Shown piece by piece: positions 37,124-48,350 of a stretch of DNA of 64,000 nt. The stretch is from assembly GCA_023055425.1 (NCBI GenBank), contig JALGPY010000001.1, positions 111,643,057-111,707,056 on the forward strand, in the 5' to 3' direction. A model generated the notes under the pieces. It was given only the letters and a program-made list of their open reading frames with translations, did not search any database and had not been told where the DNA came from. The position numbers and the translations under genes were made by a program. Each line of letters starts with the position of its first letter. Positions within the stretch are counted from its first letter, which is position 1. Source of the DNA: Linanthus parryae (lineage: Eukaryota; Streptophyta; Magnoliopsida; Ericales; Polemoniaceae).

Positions 37124-40100
37124 GGTTTTCGCCAGAGGGATACAGAGGATTTCTTCTATATCCACAAGCCAAAACGCTTTTTAATTTTTGAGTATTCCAA
37201 ACCCCCTCTCCACCACTGATAAAATCTTTAACTTTGAGCTGGTTGAGAGGAGCTCTTGTGATGGGTTTGAATGAGTACTTACTGGGGATCCATGGATCTT
37301 CAAAATCATCAATTTCGACCCATCTCCTACTCTCCATTCACTGCCTTCTCGAACTATATCCCTGCTTGCTAGAATACTTTTCCATATGAAGGAGTTCTGG
37401 GAGAAGGGTTCCACGTTCCAAAAAGTCTTGTTAGTGCAGTATTTCTTTTGCAAAACGTGGGTAAGAAAGAAATCCGGATTTGTGATTAGCCTCCAAAACT
37501 GTTTGCCGAGCATAGCTAGATTGAAGGCTTGCAAATATTTGAATCCAACACCTCCATTAATTTTGCTTCTTTTTAATTTCTCCCACGAGACCCAAGTAAT
37601 GCCCCTGCTATCATCTTCTAGGTCCCAGAAAAATTTCCTACTCATGGCTTCAATTTTCTTGCAAATAGATTTGTGGGAGCTTGAAACAACTCATTTTATA
37701 CGTAGGAACAGCTTGCGCCACAACTTTGATCATAATTTCTCGACCTGCAAAAGAGAGTGAGTTCTTTTTCCGAGATTTGAATTTACATTCCACTTTCTCT
37801 GTTAGAAAACTGAAATCTAATGTCTTGTTTTTTCCTATAGAGGTTGGCAAGCCCAAGTACTGATCGTGAGAGTCCACCAGCCGGACTCCAATAAAATTTC
37901 TCAACTCTTGCTGTCGCTACTGATCCACATTAGAAGAGAATACCACTGCGTTTTATTCTAAATTTATTTTTGTTCCGAGACCCTTTAGTAAGCTTGTAAC
38001 AAATGTAATATAATCTCCATCTCCGCCTTTTTAGCCTTTGAGAATAGGATGCTATCATCCGAAAAAAATAAGTGAGCAACCTTTGGACCGTTGCGCGAGG
38101 CCGAAACTCCCGAAATGCTACCTTGTTGGTTAGCAGCAGTAAGAGCTCGGGAAAGTACATCATTTATAAATCAAGAACAGATAGGGAGAAAACGGACAGC
38201 CTTGGCGGAGGCCCCTTTGAGGTAAGACATTTCCACAACTTCTACCTTCGTATACAAAAGCTAAAACTAGAAGTGGTGATACAGTCCATAACTAAATCCG
38301 CCCATTTAGTACCGAAACCAAGTCGTTCGAAACAAGCTCTTATAAACCCCCATTCTACACTGTCGTATGCTTTGGCCATGTCAATTTTTAGCGCAAAACT
38401 CTCAACTTTCTCTTTTTTACGATACTTCATTGTATGAAGAAGTTCGTACGCAACCAAAATATTGTCTGTGATTAAGCGGTCGGGAACAAAAGCACTTTGA
38501 TAGCAGGAGATAATGTCAGGAAGTAAAAAACTTGAGTCTATTTTCTATGGCCTTAGTAACAACTTTATAGACTACTGAGCAAAGACTGATAGGCCGTAGG
38601 TCAGCCGGTTTACTTACCTATTTTTTCTTCGGGATTAGGGCGATAACTATTTTGTTAAACTCCTCCATACTCTTCCTCCCATTTAGGAACAAGGCAATTA
38701 TTTTCCACATCTCGACCTACTATGCCCCAATAGTTTTGGTAAAAGGTTGCCGAAAACCCGTCAAAACCCGGTGCCTTTAGAGGGCCCATTTGGTTTAGAG
38801 CATCATAGACTTCTTGCTTCATATACGGTCTTTCTAGTTGAAATCTACCGATATCGTCTATCACCGGAGTGACAAACTGCAAAACAGGTAGCATATCCTC
38901 CGTGGAAAGATTCCCAGAAGTAAAAATATATGTAAAGTATTTTGAGAGAATCTGAATTACCTCCTCCTCTTCGGTACACCACCTCCCAGCTTCGTCTTCT
39001 AGCCCCTTCAAGGCGTTTCTTGCTTTCCGGATTGTAGCTTTCCAATGAAAGAAGGTCGTATTGTTGTCCCCTTTTTCTAGCCACTGTATTGCGCTCCTCT
39101 ATGCCCATATTTCTTCCTCTTTCATCATTAAAGAGTTGATCTCCTGTTTTAACTTGGCTATCTCCACTCTATTCATTACAAATCCCCGATTATTCTCTAA
39201 GATCTCCACTTGGCGACGCAAGTACGCTATCTTCCTTGTAATGTTCCCAATCTCCTTCCTCTCCCATTCCTTTAAACTAGTCGCTATATTCGCCAGTTTT
39301 GTAGATAATGGAAGTTCGACAGGCATGTTCGCCCATGACTCCGCAATCACATCTCCACAGCTTGTATATTGAAGCCAAAAGGCTTCAAATTGGAATCTGC
39401 GGGGACCCCTGCGATTTGGTCTTGATGCTTCCCACAGTAACTGAATTGGGCAGTGATCCGAAACTGTAGCAGTAAGGTGATTAACCCTACTCGACTGAAA
39501 AATTGTCATCAAGTCTATAGTCGCTACAACTCTGTCTAATCTTTCGTAGATCACAGAACCATTTTTAGGGTTGCTTACCCAAGTCAACTCTTTCCCACTA
39601 TAACCAAGATCATGGGGATGTACGTCTTGGAGTACTTGAGGAAACAAAGCCGCACCTTGTTCGTCAAAACTCCGCCCATCTAATTTCTCCGATGATTTTG
39701 TCATAGCATTAAAATATTAGACCACCACCCATGGTAGGTTACTATTACCTCTGATACGGCGTAGGAGCTCCCACGAGTGATGACGTTCTCTCTGATCTGG
39801 ATTCCCATAAAATCCCGTAAGCTGCCACATTAGCTGCGTAGACTCGTCGAAAACATTGCAGTCTATATATGTACTAGATGGAGCTAGATGGAACCGTAAT
39901 CTTCAGATTTTGTCGCCAAAATAGTGAAATACCCCCACTATGCCCTCTACACCCAACAAACTTTCCTTCAAAACCAGCCAATCTCCTCTTAACATAACCC
40001 ATCTCTTTCTCTGACAGTCTAGTCTCCATGAGGAAGACTAAAATGGGGCCATGGCTCTTCACAAGATTTGTGTAGAGCCGAGACATTTAGGGGGTTGCCC

Positions 40101-40132
40101 AGCTCCCAGATGTTCCAACTCAAGAGACTCAT
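37124..40132 (-). pseudogene. LINE ORF2: endonuclease and reverse transcriptase
   Basis: The endonuclease begins at ATG 40132 with SLLSWNIWELGNP and continues with LVFLMETRLSEKEMG (39970 region) and, near 39470, SDHCPIQLLW. The reverse transcriptase shows KAPGFDGFSATFYQNYW (about 38750), ALKIDMAKAYDSVEWGF (about 38370) and YLGLPTSIGKNKT (about 37850). The post-RT part WVSWEKLKRSKINGGVGFKYL is at 37600. Frames change several times and stops are present. Confidence 0.85.
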
Positions 40133-40489
40133 TGCTCCAGGGCGGACCGATCCCCGGTCTCCGCCCTTTTGCTAGTGTCCGTATTATCCCTTGCCACGTT
40201 TACATCTGTAATCCCTGTATCTCCCTTGTCGCTAAAATCCAGTTGTCTCCCTTTTTTGTTTGTCGAAATCTCCATTACCGTTTTGTGAGGCGGTGGACTG
40301 AAATAGGTCGTTGATCCCTTCCGCATTGACATGTCTCCTTGCGGATTGGAGGAGATAGCTTTGTTCAGCGTGGCACACGGCTTTTTACTGTCCCACCTGT
40401 TTTGTTATTCAACCCTTACACTGCTGACTACGCAAAGTTTTTCACAATCTCCATTTGGCTTGCGTCGTTTCTAACCCCTCCAGTACTTC
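40133..40489 (-). pseudogene. End of LINE ORF1
   Basis: A short frame (40332-40129) ends one base region before the ORF2 start, as in plant L1 elements where ORF1 and ORF2 are close. It has no recognised domain. The upstream part lies beyond the LTR element, at 56891-57771. Confidence 0.5.
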
Positions 40490-41117
40490 TGTGCACAAGA
40501 GAATCTGGCGAGGAGCACTCTGTGTACACCGTGATTAGGGGATAGGAAATGGCACAGGAAGAGTTGGGTTGTGCGTAGGGAGAGAGTAAGGCAGTAGTAA
40601 TGTCTGAGAGAGAGACAGGGGTTTGGCAGAGCTTCCGCGTATGTCTAGTGTGTCCTCCTTTGTATGGAAAGGTTAACGTCCTATATATAACGGAGAATGT
40701 GACCGTTGCCGTGTGGTTAATGCGCCCATCAATGGCGGCTTAATTAGCTTAACCGCAACGGCACATTCGTCCGCACATATAGGGACCGTTACAGCACGTT
40801 ATGCGCGAATACCGGAACCGTTATGGGGTTGACCGGGTTTGACCGGATTGACCGGGTTTATGGAGCTCGTGCCATAAATCTCTCAAAATCAGTTACTAAA
40901 GGTCGCGTGCGGGCTTGGCTCGCACGCGACAAGACTTACTCTAGCCTCCAAACCACTAAGTCCCTACAAGTCCTGTGCAGTGGTATGAGAGTGCCCTGTC
41001 TCGCAGCCCCCACATGGATCAGCGCGGCTGGTGATCCAGTGTGTGTGGAGCACAATATGGTGTGCTAGATGATTGCCACGTGGCCAAGATCTGTCAGCTC
41101 AGAAAGCAGTATCTACA
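40490..41117 (-). repeat. 3' LTR of Tat element 2
   Basis: 628 bp, TGTGCACAAG to GTATCTACA on the plus strand. A palindromic TATATATA at 40682-40689 could serve as TATA box. Confidence 0.9.
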
Positions 41118-41131
41118 TTAGCCCCCTTTTT
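41118..41131 (-). other. Polypurine tract of Tat element 2
   Basis: Read on the minus strand the bases before the 3' LTR are AAAAAGGGGGCTAA, a clear polypurine tract. This confirms the minus direction of the element. Confidence 0.8.
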
Positions 41132-41874
41132 GCGCGTGAAGACTCATAGCCGGATAGACTTCCATACGCAGGAATCAACGTACGCGTTGCTGCCACGCAT
41201 CAATTCAAATGTGTAAGTTCAGCCCCCATGCGTGCCATTATGACCTAAAACCCCTAGAGTCGTGCCGTCTGGCCTTTAGGGTTTTAGGCGTGACGTCAGC
41301 TTGTCCTGTGATTGCGCGATTCGACGTTGACGGTTGCGATTCGACTACTGAAAGGACGCAACCCTTCATTGTTTTTGGATAAATACTCTGTACTCTCCAT
41401 TGTTGCAAAGCATCACTTCTTTCTCTTAAAGTGAATGATACCCGGAAGCCTTCAAGAGCAGATTCAGATAATCAATCACCAGTTCTCTCTTGTCAATCGT
41501 CTTCTTCAATTGTGCACTTCCAAGCAAGCTTTACCAAAACAAGGTTGGCCTTGTTCAATTGCGTTTGATATACTGATATATGCTTTGAACTGCGTTGAAT
41601 CTTGCAAACCCGTAACATATTATTCACTGCAACTTACGAAGAAGTTCTCGATCTTTAAATCCAATTTCAATTTAATCCCCAGATGGTGAGGATCTTGAAT
41701 GTAGGGTTTCTGAAATCCCTGATAATGTAAACGATTCCAATCTTCTAGCTTTGAAAATTGCCACTGGACTGCTCATCTTTCTTCCAATAAACCCCCGTAT
41801 GCTTAGAGCTGAATCTTGAAATTCGAACTAAAGTATGTGTATTTCTCCCCCCTTTTTCTTGCTTTTCCGCAGGA
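41132..41874 (+). promoter_or_regulatory. Upstream region of the antisense gene cassette
   Basis: This interval lies between the polypurine tract and the antisense gene start. A TATA-like ATAAATACTC is at about 41380, with a pyrimidine-rich CTCTCCATTG and ACTTCTTTCTC leader behind it. A leader intron before the ATG is plausible. Function inferred. Confidence 0.4.
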
Positions 41875-44223
41875 ATGGCAAAGACAAAAGGAACCAAACC
41901 CATTAAGGAGGTCGAAGAAATACCTGATCTTCCACGGGCTTTATGGCGAAAAGCCCCCTATCTGGGCGGCAAGGAATTTTATCATGCCAGGGTTAAGGCG
42001 AAGAAATTGCCAATCGCTGTCTCCAGTGAAGCATTACAAACGTTGACCCCTCCAGTTAACTCGGCGTTGCTCGAATTGATCGATTCCGAAGATGTGGTTC
42101 GATTGGGAGTCGAAAATGGGTACTTCCCATACACTGCGATTTCTACTCAAGCATTTGTTCAGAAATTGGACTTCATGGATGAATGGATTGACCATGTGTT
42201 GACCAATCATGCCGTGACTTTGAACGATGCCGGAATATACTTCGCAGTTCGTGCTATGAAGGGTGCTGCCGTGAAGCTGGATCAGTCCATGCTTCTAAAC
42301 CTTCTTTCCCGTTACTCGCCTGCGACTCACACGTTCCATTTTGCTGAGTTCGAGGCTGCTCCCACGCTCGAAGATGTGCACATGCTGTATGATTTGTCTC
42401 CCGTGGGCGAGGTGGATCCTTTGAGTCCCTTGAGAACGGATGCGGAGATCGCTCTGTACAAGCAGATGGAGGAGTGCTTGTCAGAGGTGAAGAAAATTTC
42501 CACCCGGTGGACTCCTACAGAATTCCTTCCTGACTGGCAATTGGTTGACACATCTGCGAAGAATACTTGGAACAAGTGGGTCCAATTTTTTTCGTGATTA
42601 TGCAAACATCGGTATTACCAAGAAGCTTCTGAGTCGAAACCCGAAGGCTAAGAACTATGTGAATGGCAAGGGTTATCACTTGACCCTATGCGCCTTCCTC
42701 TGTGCCTGGTTGTCGAGGTACTTAATCGATGGCCACCCGCATGATGGGGTATTCTATCATGTTCTGCCTCTTGCTGTGAAGTTGGCCCTTGGTCAGAAGG
42801 TCGCACTCGGACCCTTAGTCTTGGGCACACTGTACTACAGGTTGGATCAGCTGGTTGTGGCGATGAAGGAATCGCGTGGCCGCCTCGACGTACTGACTTA
42901 TATTAACATTGCTTTCTTGACAATGTGGGTCTTCGAGCGATGGCCCTCTTATGCCCCAGTTGCTTCCAAGCCCAGCAAATGGTGTCCCCCAGGTACGGAA
43001 GAGGAACGTAACAGCGGCATGGCAGCGAGGTGGTTTGGAACTAACTTTCCCAAGTGCGTTTGGAGCCTGATATGCGACAATCAGGAAGAGTTTATAGCTA
43101 GGCCTTACGCCATGCGCGTTGAAATGTGCGATGGTTCCCAAAAATGTATCCCTCCAAGGCTGTTGCTTTCTCAGAAGAGCTCCTTTTCGAAGGCGGGGAG
43201 CATTTCCACGAGCGCTATCGCGAATTCTTTTGCTGGTGTCTGCGAGGTTCCCTTCCTGCTCTTGCAGAGCATGTACGTGAGCTCGCACCTAGGTACGAGA
43301 GAATTACCGTGGATGTCGATCCCACTCGCGTGTCTCCCCAGTTTGGCTTTGATGTAGTGGCACCCTCAATCTGGCCGCAGTCTATCATCAGAGGCTGCTA
43401 CAGGCGGTTATTGTCGAGGGCGTGTAAAACAATCTTGATGAGCAATCTTCCCTTCGAGCAACCTCCAGGCAACCGTGAAGGCGGCTATTCCAGAAACTGG
43501 ATCGCCTACTGGAACGCCCAGCAGACGAGGTTCGAGACGCAGTCGGTCCCCCAGCCAAGTAGAGCTCCTGTGATCAAGAGGAATTCTTTCACTTTTCGTC
43601 CCAATTGTAGCCTGGACGAATCTGAATACGGTTGCTATTCATTGCTGGACCGTGAAAACCATCTGTGTCCCTCTATCATTCTGGATGAGAAGATCTCTGC
43701 GGTTAGGAAAGGCGATTCGCATGTCATCAGATATAGCGAAACTTTTGCTAAGGTAAGCAATTTCTCTTGCATGCGCTATGCTTCTTTACTTCAATATATT
43801 GAAAACTTCATACTACGTTTCCTGCTGTAGTGCCATGTGCGGAGGTTTGCATCTGGTGAGCGTTCCAAATCGCTGGTTACCACCATTGTTATCGCAAGAA
43901 GGCAAGGACAGCCGTTTCGGCTGGCATCGAAAATGGATCTCGCGGTCGAGACCAGGATTCGCGAGATCATGAATGCTTTTGCAGATTCGCTGATAGACAA
44001 CACTCCAGCCTTGTCTCCACCTAGGAATGATCCGTCTCCTCCAGCGACTGCTGCCCCGAGAGAGAAGAGGCCCAGGCAAAGGGGAATTACAATCTCTTCC
44101 CCTAGAAGCGCTCCAGCTTCCCCTCCTGCGAGATCCCTTTCTGCCAGGGATAAAGGTAAAGGTCGCATGACCAGTAAAGCGCAAAAGGAACTCGCAGTGG
44201 AGACTTTCGTTCCATTTGGGTAG
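41875..44223 (+). pseudogene. Antisense plant-mobile-domain-like gene, two frameshifts
   Basis: Opposite in direction to the host retrotransposon. The protein begins MAKTKGTKPIKEVEEIPDLP. It shows features of the plant mobile domain (aminotransferase-like) family: APTLEDVHMLYDLSPVGEVDP, WNKWVQFF, GTLYYRLDQLV and LTMWVFERWPSYAP. The frame slips by one base in a run of seven T (about 42585-42591) and again near 43130, between 42545-43357 and the frame containing FPKMYPSKAV. An intron 43753-43830 joins in phase 0 to the C-terminal exon, which ends at TAG 44221-44223 after a Pro/Ser-rich tail. Plant mobile domains occur in transposons and in host silencing factors such as MAIN and MAIL1. Domain call is by motif reading and not by search. 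Confidence 0.65.
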
Positions 44224-44284
44224 GAGGAAGTAGAGGAGAGAAGAGAAACAAGAGAAGGAGACGAAGAAGAAGAAAGAATTGAAG

Positions 44285-46193
44285 ATGTCGGCGACAGAGA
44301 GAGATGAGATACCAGAGGAAGACTCAGGAGGTATCTCAATCGTACTTCTCTTCTCATTACCTTAACTCTTTTGCAATTTTATCTGAACGAATTATTTCTT
44401 AGCAGATGATGATGATGATGATGATGAGACCATCGGTGGCCTCTTGGCCAAGAAGCAGAAGAGAGGTTCTTATTCTGGCGTTTCTGATGAAACCATAAGC
44501 GAGGACATTCTTGCCGAGTCCAGGAGAACAGCTGCGGAGGCTGCTGAAAGAAGAAGAAAGCGAGAAGAAGAGGAGCTCGAGCGCGTGAAGCAGAGGAGCT
44601 TAGAAGAACAACATGTCGACGATCTAGTGCGTCCAACTGATGAGGAAGATGCGCTTCCAGAAGAGGTGGCTCCTCAAGTTGACGAGGAGGATGCGGCTCT
44701 AGAAGAAGATGCAGCGGCTCTAGAGCGAGCCCAGGCGGACTTCGAAGAAATCGCAGGCGGTAATGAAGGTGATATTTTTAATCTCGCAGTAACTTAATGA
44801 GATGTAATTGTTGGTGCGCTAAAGCACGGTGCGTCAAAAGCTGACATTCGCCGTTGGCTAGTAGGCAAGTGCGGTGAACCTTCAGGTAATCATTTGAGCA
44901 ATATGTGTGAACTTGGCGTAGCAACCCAAACATAATCATGACTGGTTTCTCCGCGCCCCAGGTCATGCTCACCTTAAAGACATGCTTAACGAAGATACAT
45001 TAATAGGGCAAGGCTCCACGTCCTTAGCATATGATGAGGACGCTGCGATCCCACCTTCGCGTGGAGGTGCTTGCTCTTAGCTTACCAAATATAAAATAAT
45101 ATACGATACAATTTACCTCACATCATCGTATTTTGTATCGCAGGTAATGCTGATGAAGCCGTGTTGGAGCAAAGAAGTCAACCTTCTGCATCCTATGTCC
45201 CGGTGTCAAGTTCTCATACTGAGAAGCCCGTCGCAGCTACTGAATATGCAGGAGAGCCCTTCGAAGACATCATTGAACTTTCTGATGATGCCGAAGTTGG
45301 CACCGTGTTGATGGAGGAAGATGCCCATGCCGGTGCTGAGGAAATAAGAACGAACGCTGATGATGCTATCGCACCTAAAGGTATCCTTCCTCCAGCTGCA
45401 ACTTCTGCTGCCACCATGCCTCCGGAAATGACTGAGCCTGCGGCACCTCTTCCTGCGTGGAACTTTTGGGGTTCGCAGGTCGGAGCAGCAATCGCACCTG
45501 GTGCAGCGTATACTCTTCCCCCCAACTATGAGGAGTTAGAGCTCGCAGCTGATAAAAGGGCGATGGAGCGAGGACAGTCTTCAACTGCCCCAGCGATGCG
45601 CATTCCTTCTCTGAGCCAGATCCTTGAAGGAACCGGTATGTCGTGGTTCACTGTTCGCATCTTGCATTCTTTGCTTGCGAGTTTGTTAGTCTAATCTTGA
45701 CTTTAACATTGCTTTAGGGTTGAAACAAGCTGACGTGGACAGGCTAGTTCGCATGCGTCTCTGCTATCCCCAATCGTTTGTGAGGTCTCTGGAGATAGGC
45801 CGCTTCGATAGAAGGTTGTTTCTGACTGAAGCCACCTGGATTTTAGAGCAGCTGTCCGCGGCCACCCCTGCGGCCATTTCCCCTCAAAGCGCGGAATTAC
45901 TTTTTGGTATGTGCCAGAACCTTCTCGCCAAAGTTCAAGGCAAGCTGGGCTTTGGGTTTCTTGTCAAAAGAGTCACCCTGATTCGCGCAGCCGTGACCTT
46001 GAAACGCGGCCACCAAAACCTCGCAGCTGAGCAGCAGAAGGTAGAGCAACAAAGACAAAAGGTTGAAGAGGTTGTGAATCTCTTTCATGAAATGAACGCC
46101 AAGTGCGAGCAATTGAAACAAGAAGTGGAGCAAGTAGAAAATCTGAGCCGCCAGTTTACTCCTAACGACTCCTTGATCAAGGGCTTGTTTTGA
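44285..46193 (+). CDS. Antisense coiled-coil protein gene, intact, 521 aa
   Basis: No family recognised. Six exons join entirely in phase 1: 44285-44330, 44406-44768, 44802-44885, 44962-45066, 45144-45635, 45718-46193. The N-terminus begins MSATERDEIPEEDSG followed by a run of Asp; KKQKR is a possible nuclear signal; residues about 45-90 are a charged helix (AEAAERRRKREEEELERVKQ); the middle is acidic and Ala/Pro-rich; the C-terminus has a long coiled coil (AAEQQKVEQQRQKVEEVV). A purine-rich leader precedes the ATG only 61 bp after the stop of the plant-mobile-domain-like gene, so the two may share a transcript. It lies inside Tat element 2 on the strand opposite to gag-pol. A clean six-exon chain in a transposon is notable. 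Confidence 0.6.
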
Positions 46194-46583
46194 AAGAGTA
46201 GTAAATAAGTATTTAGTTGAAACATTACTGTAATGTTTCTAGGGTTTCTCCCCCCCCCTTTTTTTTAAAAAAAAGAATTGAATTGCCCGTTTTGCCCTTT
46301 TCGGGATTTGCTCGAATATCTCTGTGCATATCAATTTATGACGTCAGCAATTGATATTCTTCCTTGATTTTCGCGCTAATTGCTCATTAGATAAGCACGC
46401 CTTCCTTGGGAAGTCCATCCGTATCATGACTATCCGTCATTAATTAGGATACGCAACCGAATCGTCGTAGCCTTTAGTAGGGTAATTGATTGTTACCGCT
46501 TTTCAAGGCGTAAGTGATTGATCCTTACCCTCTTTTCAAATTCTGCTGACTCATCTTGGCAACTGAAGAGTCTCCGCAAGGTC

Positions 46584-46590
46584 TATATAA
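46584..46590 (+). promoter_or_regulatory. TATA box of the third antisense unit
   Basis: TCTATATAAACCC is a textbook plant TATA box, about 40 bp before an ATG at 46627. It stands on the strand opposite to gag-pol. Confidence 0.6.
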
Positions 46591-46626
46591 ACCCTGGCTT
46601 TTGCTATTTGGGTTCTTCATCCCACA

Positions 46627-47255
46627 ATGTGGCTTGCCGTGAGTCCTTACGACTACTTGCTTCAACGCTTGCTTTTCGTTGATTCATGGCAGCTTCAAGT
46701 TGTGAAACCTGAGTTTGCGCTTTGTGCTATAGAAATAGTTTCCAAGATCCGCTTTATAAGGCTTATTGATCTTTATAACTATCATATAGAAGATGCAGAT
46801 AATACCTCATGTTTGTTCGAAGAATTTTCTTCGTCTATAATGCTTGCAGGTCATGTTTCCGGCCACCTCCCGGCGAGGTGCAGCGCCGTACTGACCTTAC
46901 TACCGACTCGTTATGAACGGCGGGATTATCCTCCAGCATGCCCGGAGAAGAATTTATTGCCTCCTCGTTCTTGAAATCAGGGTGGCGAGCCAGTGCACTC
47001 GTCTCCGTGGACAAGGAGCCTCTGGCCTTTGGAGCTGCTGCTTGCCTGTTCTTCACAGCCGCATACGCCGGAACAGGTGGTTCCTCTGGCATATATCTTG
47101 ATCAGACAGAGGTCTTGTCAGATCCTGAGATCCTGAACATAGCGTCGCATAGTTCTTGTAGACATGGCGAGCTGCGCGCTGTTCTTCCCGCAGGAACTCC
47201 TAATTCTTCTCGCAGGTGGTTCCCTGCTATGACCATTAGGTCGATCCTTTTCTAG
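46627..47255 (+). CDS. Small antisense ORF unit of unknown function
   Basis: After the TATA box a first ORF (46627-46974, 115 aa, MWLAVSPYDYLLQ) is crossed by an acceptor-like TGCTTGCAG at 46844-46852. A second ORF (46938-47255, 105 aa) has the hydrophobic segment FGAAACLFFTAAYAG. The choice between them is open. A poly-A-like AATAATAAA lies near 47403. No family recognised. Confidence 0.35.
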
Positions 47256-47527
47256 TTAGGATTCCCGCGATGTGTAACTTCTGTGTGTGAGTTACTACTT
47301 AGGCACATTGTAAGCCATGTTGGCTGCGTAGCTAGCTTGATTTGAGCTTTTTCGCTTGTAAGCTGTTATCTAGACAGATAGATTGTAAGTCATTTTGACT
47401 CATAATAATAAATCGCTTTGTATGATTTGCTGTCTTGTCACAACAAATTACAATTTCGCATGCGTATTGACAAATTTCGCCCTTGTAGTGTTATATTCGC
47501 ACTTTGCATTGTTGCTATAATGGGCTC
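47256..47527 (+). other. Spacer after the small antisense ORF
   Basis: AT-rich, with the poly-A-like signal noted for the previous unit. Nothing else was recognised. Confidence 0.4.
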
Positions 47528-48140
47528 TGTCAAATAGATTCGCAGAAATGTTTTTAGATCGTTCGAGATCGTATTTGCGCAGCTTTGCTACCCTGGCGGA
47601 TAGGCTTGTGATTTACTTTTAGATTCAAGTGCAGGTGCTATCTCATCAGATAGACTTTTGTAGTCACTTAAGATCATTTTGCATAATGTTGCTATCATGA
47701 CAGATAGACTTAAGAATCATTTTAGGATCGCATTTGCATAGTGCTGCTATCGTGACAGATAGGCTTTGAAATATCATTTGAGATCATGTTTGCATAGGCT
47801 GCTATCGTTGCAGATAGGCTTAAAAGATCAATTAAGATCGTATTCGCATGGGCTGCTATCGTGACAGATAGGCTTAAAAGATCACTTAAGATCGTTTTCG
47901 CATGGTCTGCTATCGCGGCAGATAGGCTTAAAAAGATCGGTTAAGATCGTATTCGCATAGGCTGCTATCGTGGCAGATAGGCTTCAGAGATCAGTTAAGA
48001 TCGTATTTGCATGGGCTGCTATCGTGGCAGATAGGCTTAAGAGATCAGTAAAGATCGTATTCGCATGGGCTGCTATCGTGGCAGATAGGCTTAAGAAATC
48101 AGTTAAGATCGCATTCGCATGGGCTGCTATCACGGCGGAT
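47528..48140. repeat. 54-bp tandem repeat array, about eleven units
   Basis: Units centred on GCTGCTATCGTGGCAGATAG recur every 54 bp. Copies are more alike toward the right end (48000-48120). Because 54 is a multiple of three, an open frame of 18-aa repeats (ADRLKRSVKIVFAWAAIV) appears on the plus strand; it is probably a by-product. Confidence 0.9.
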
Positions 48141-48350
48141 AGGGTTTTGCTAACAGTAATAATGAACTTAATGAAGCAATAAAGACAGCTAGAAGCATAA
48201 AGTTCTCATTTGGGAGAAGTCTTTTGTTATAGCATTCTCATATGGGAGAGATGAGATTACAGTTCTCTCATATGGGAAAGAAGATGTGCGAATCATGGCA
48301 ATACAGAGCATAAAGCACACGTTGTAATATAACGCGTATAACAAAAGAAG

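Noticed and set aside
43791..44357. 188-aa Ser-rich frame on the minus strand
   Set aside because: It is the complement of the Pro/Ser-rich tail and purine-rich leader of the antisense genes, with no family signature.
47528..48140. Regularly spaced repeats resembling a CRISPR array
   Set aside because: The 54-bp units are adjacent with no unique spacers, and the context is a plant retrotransposon.
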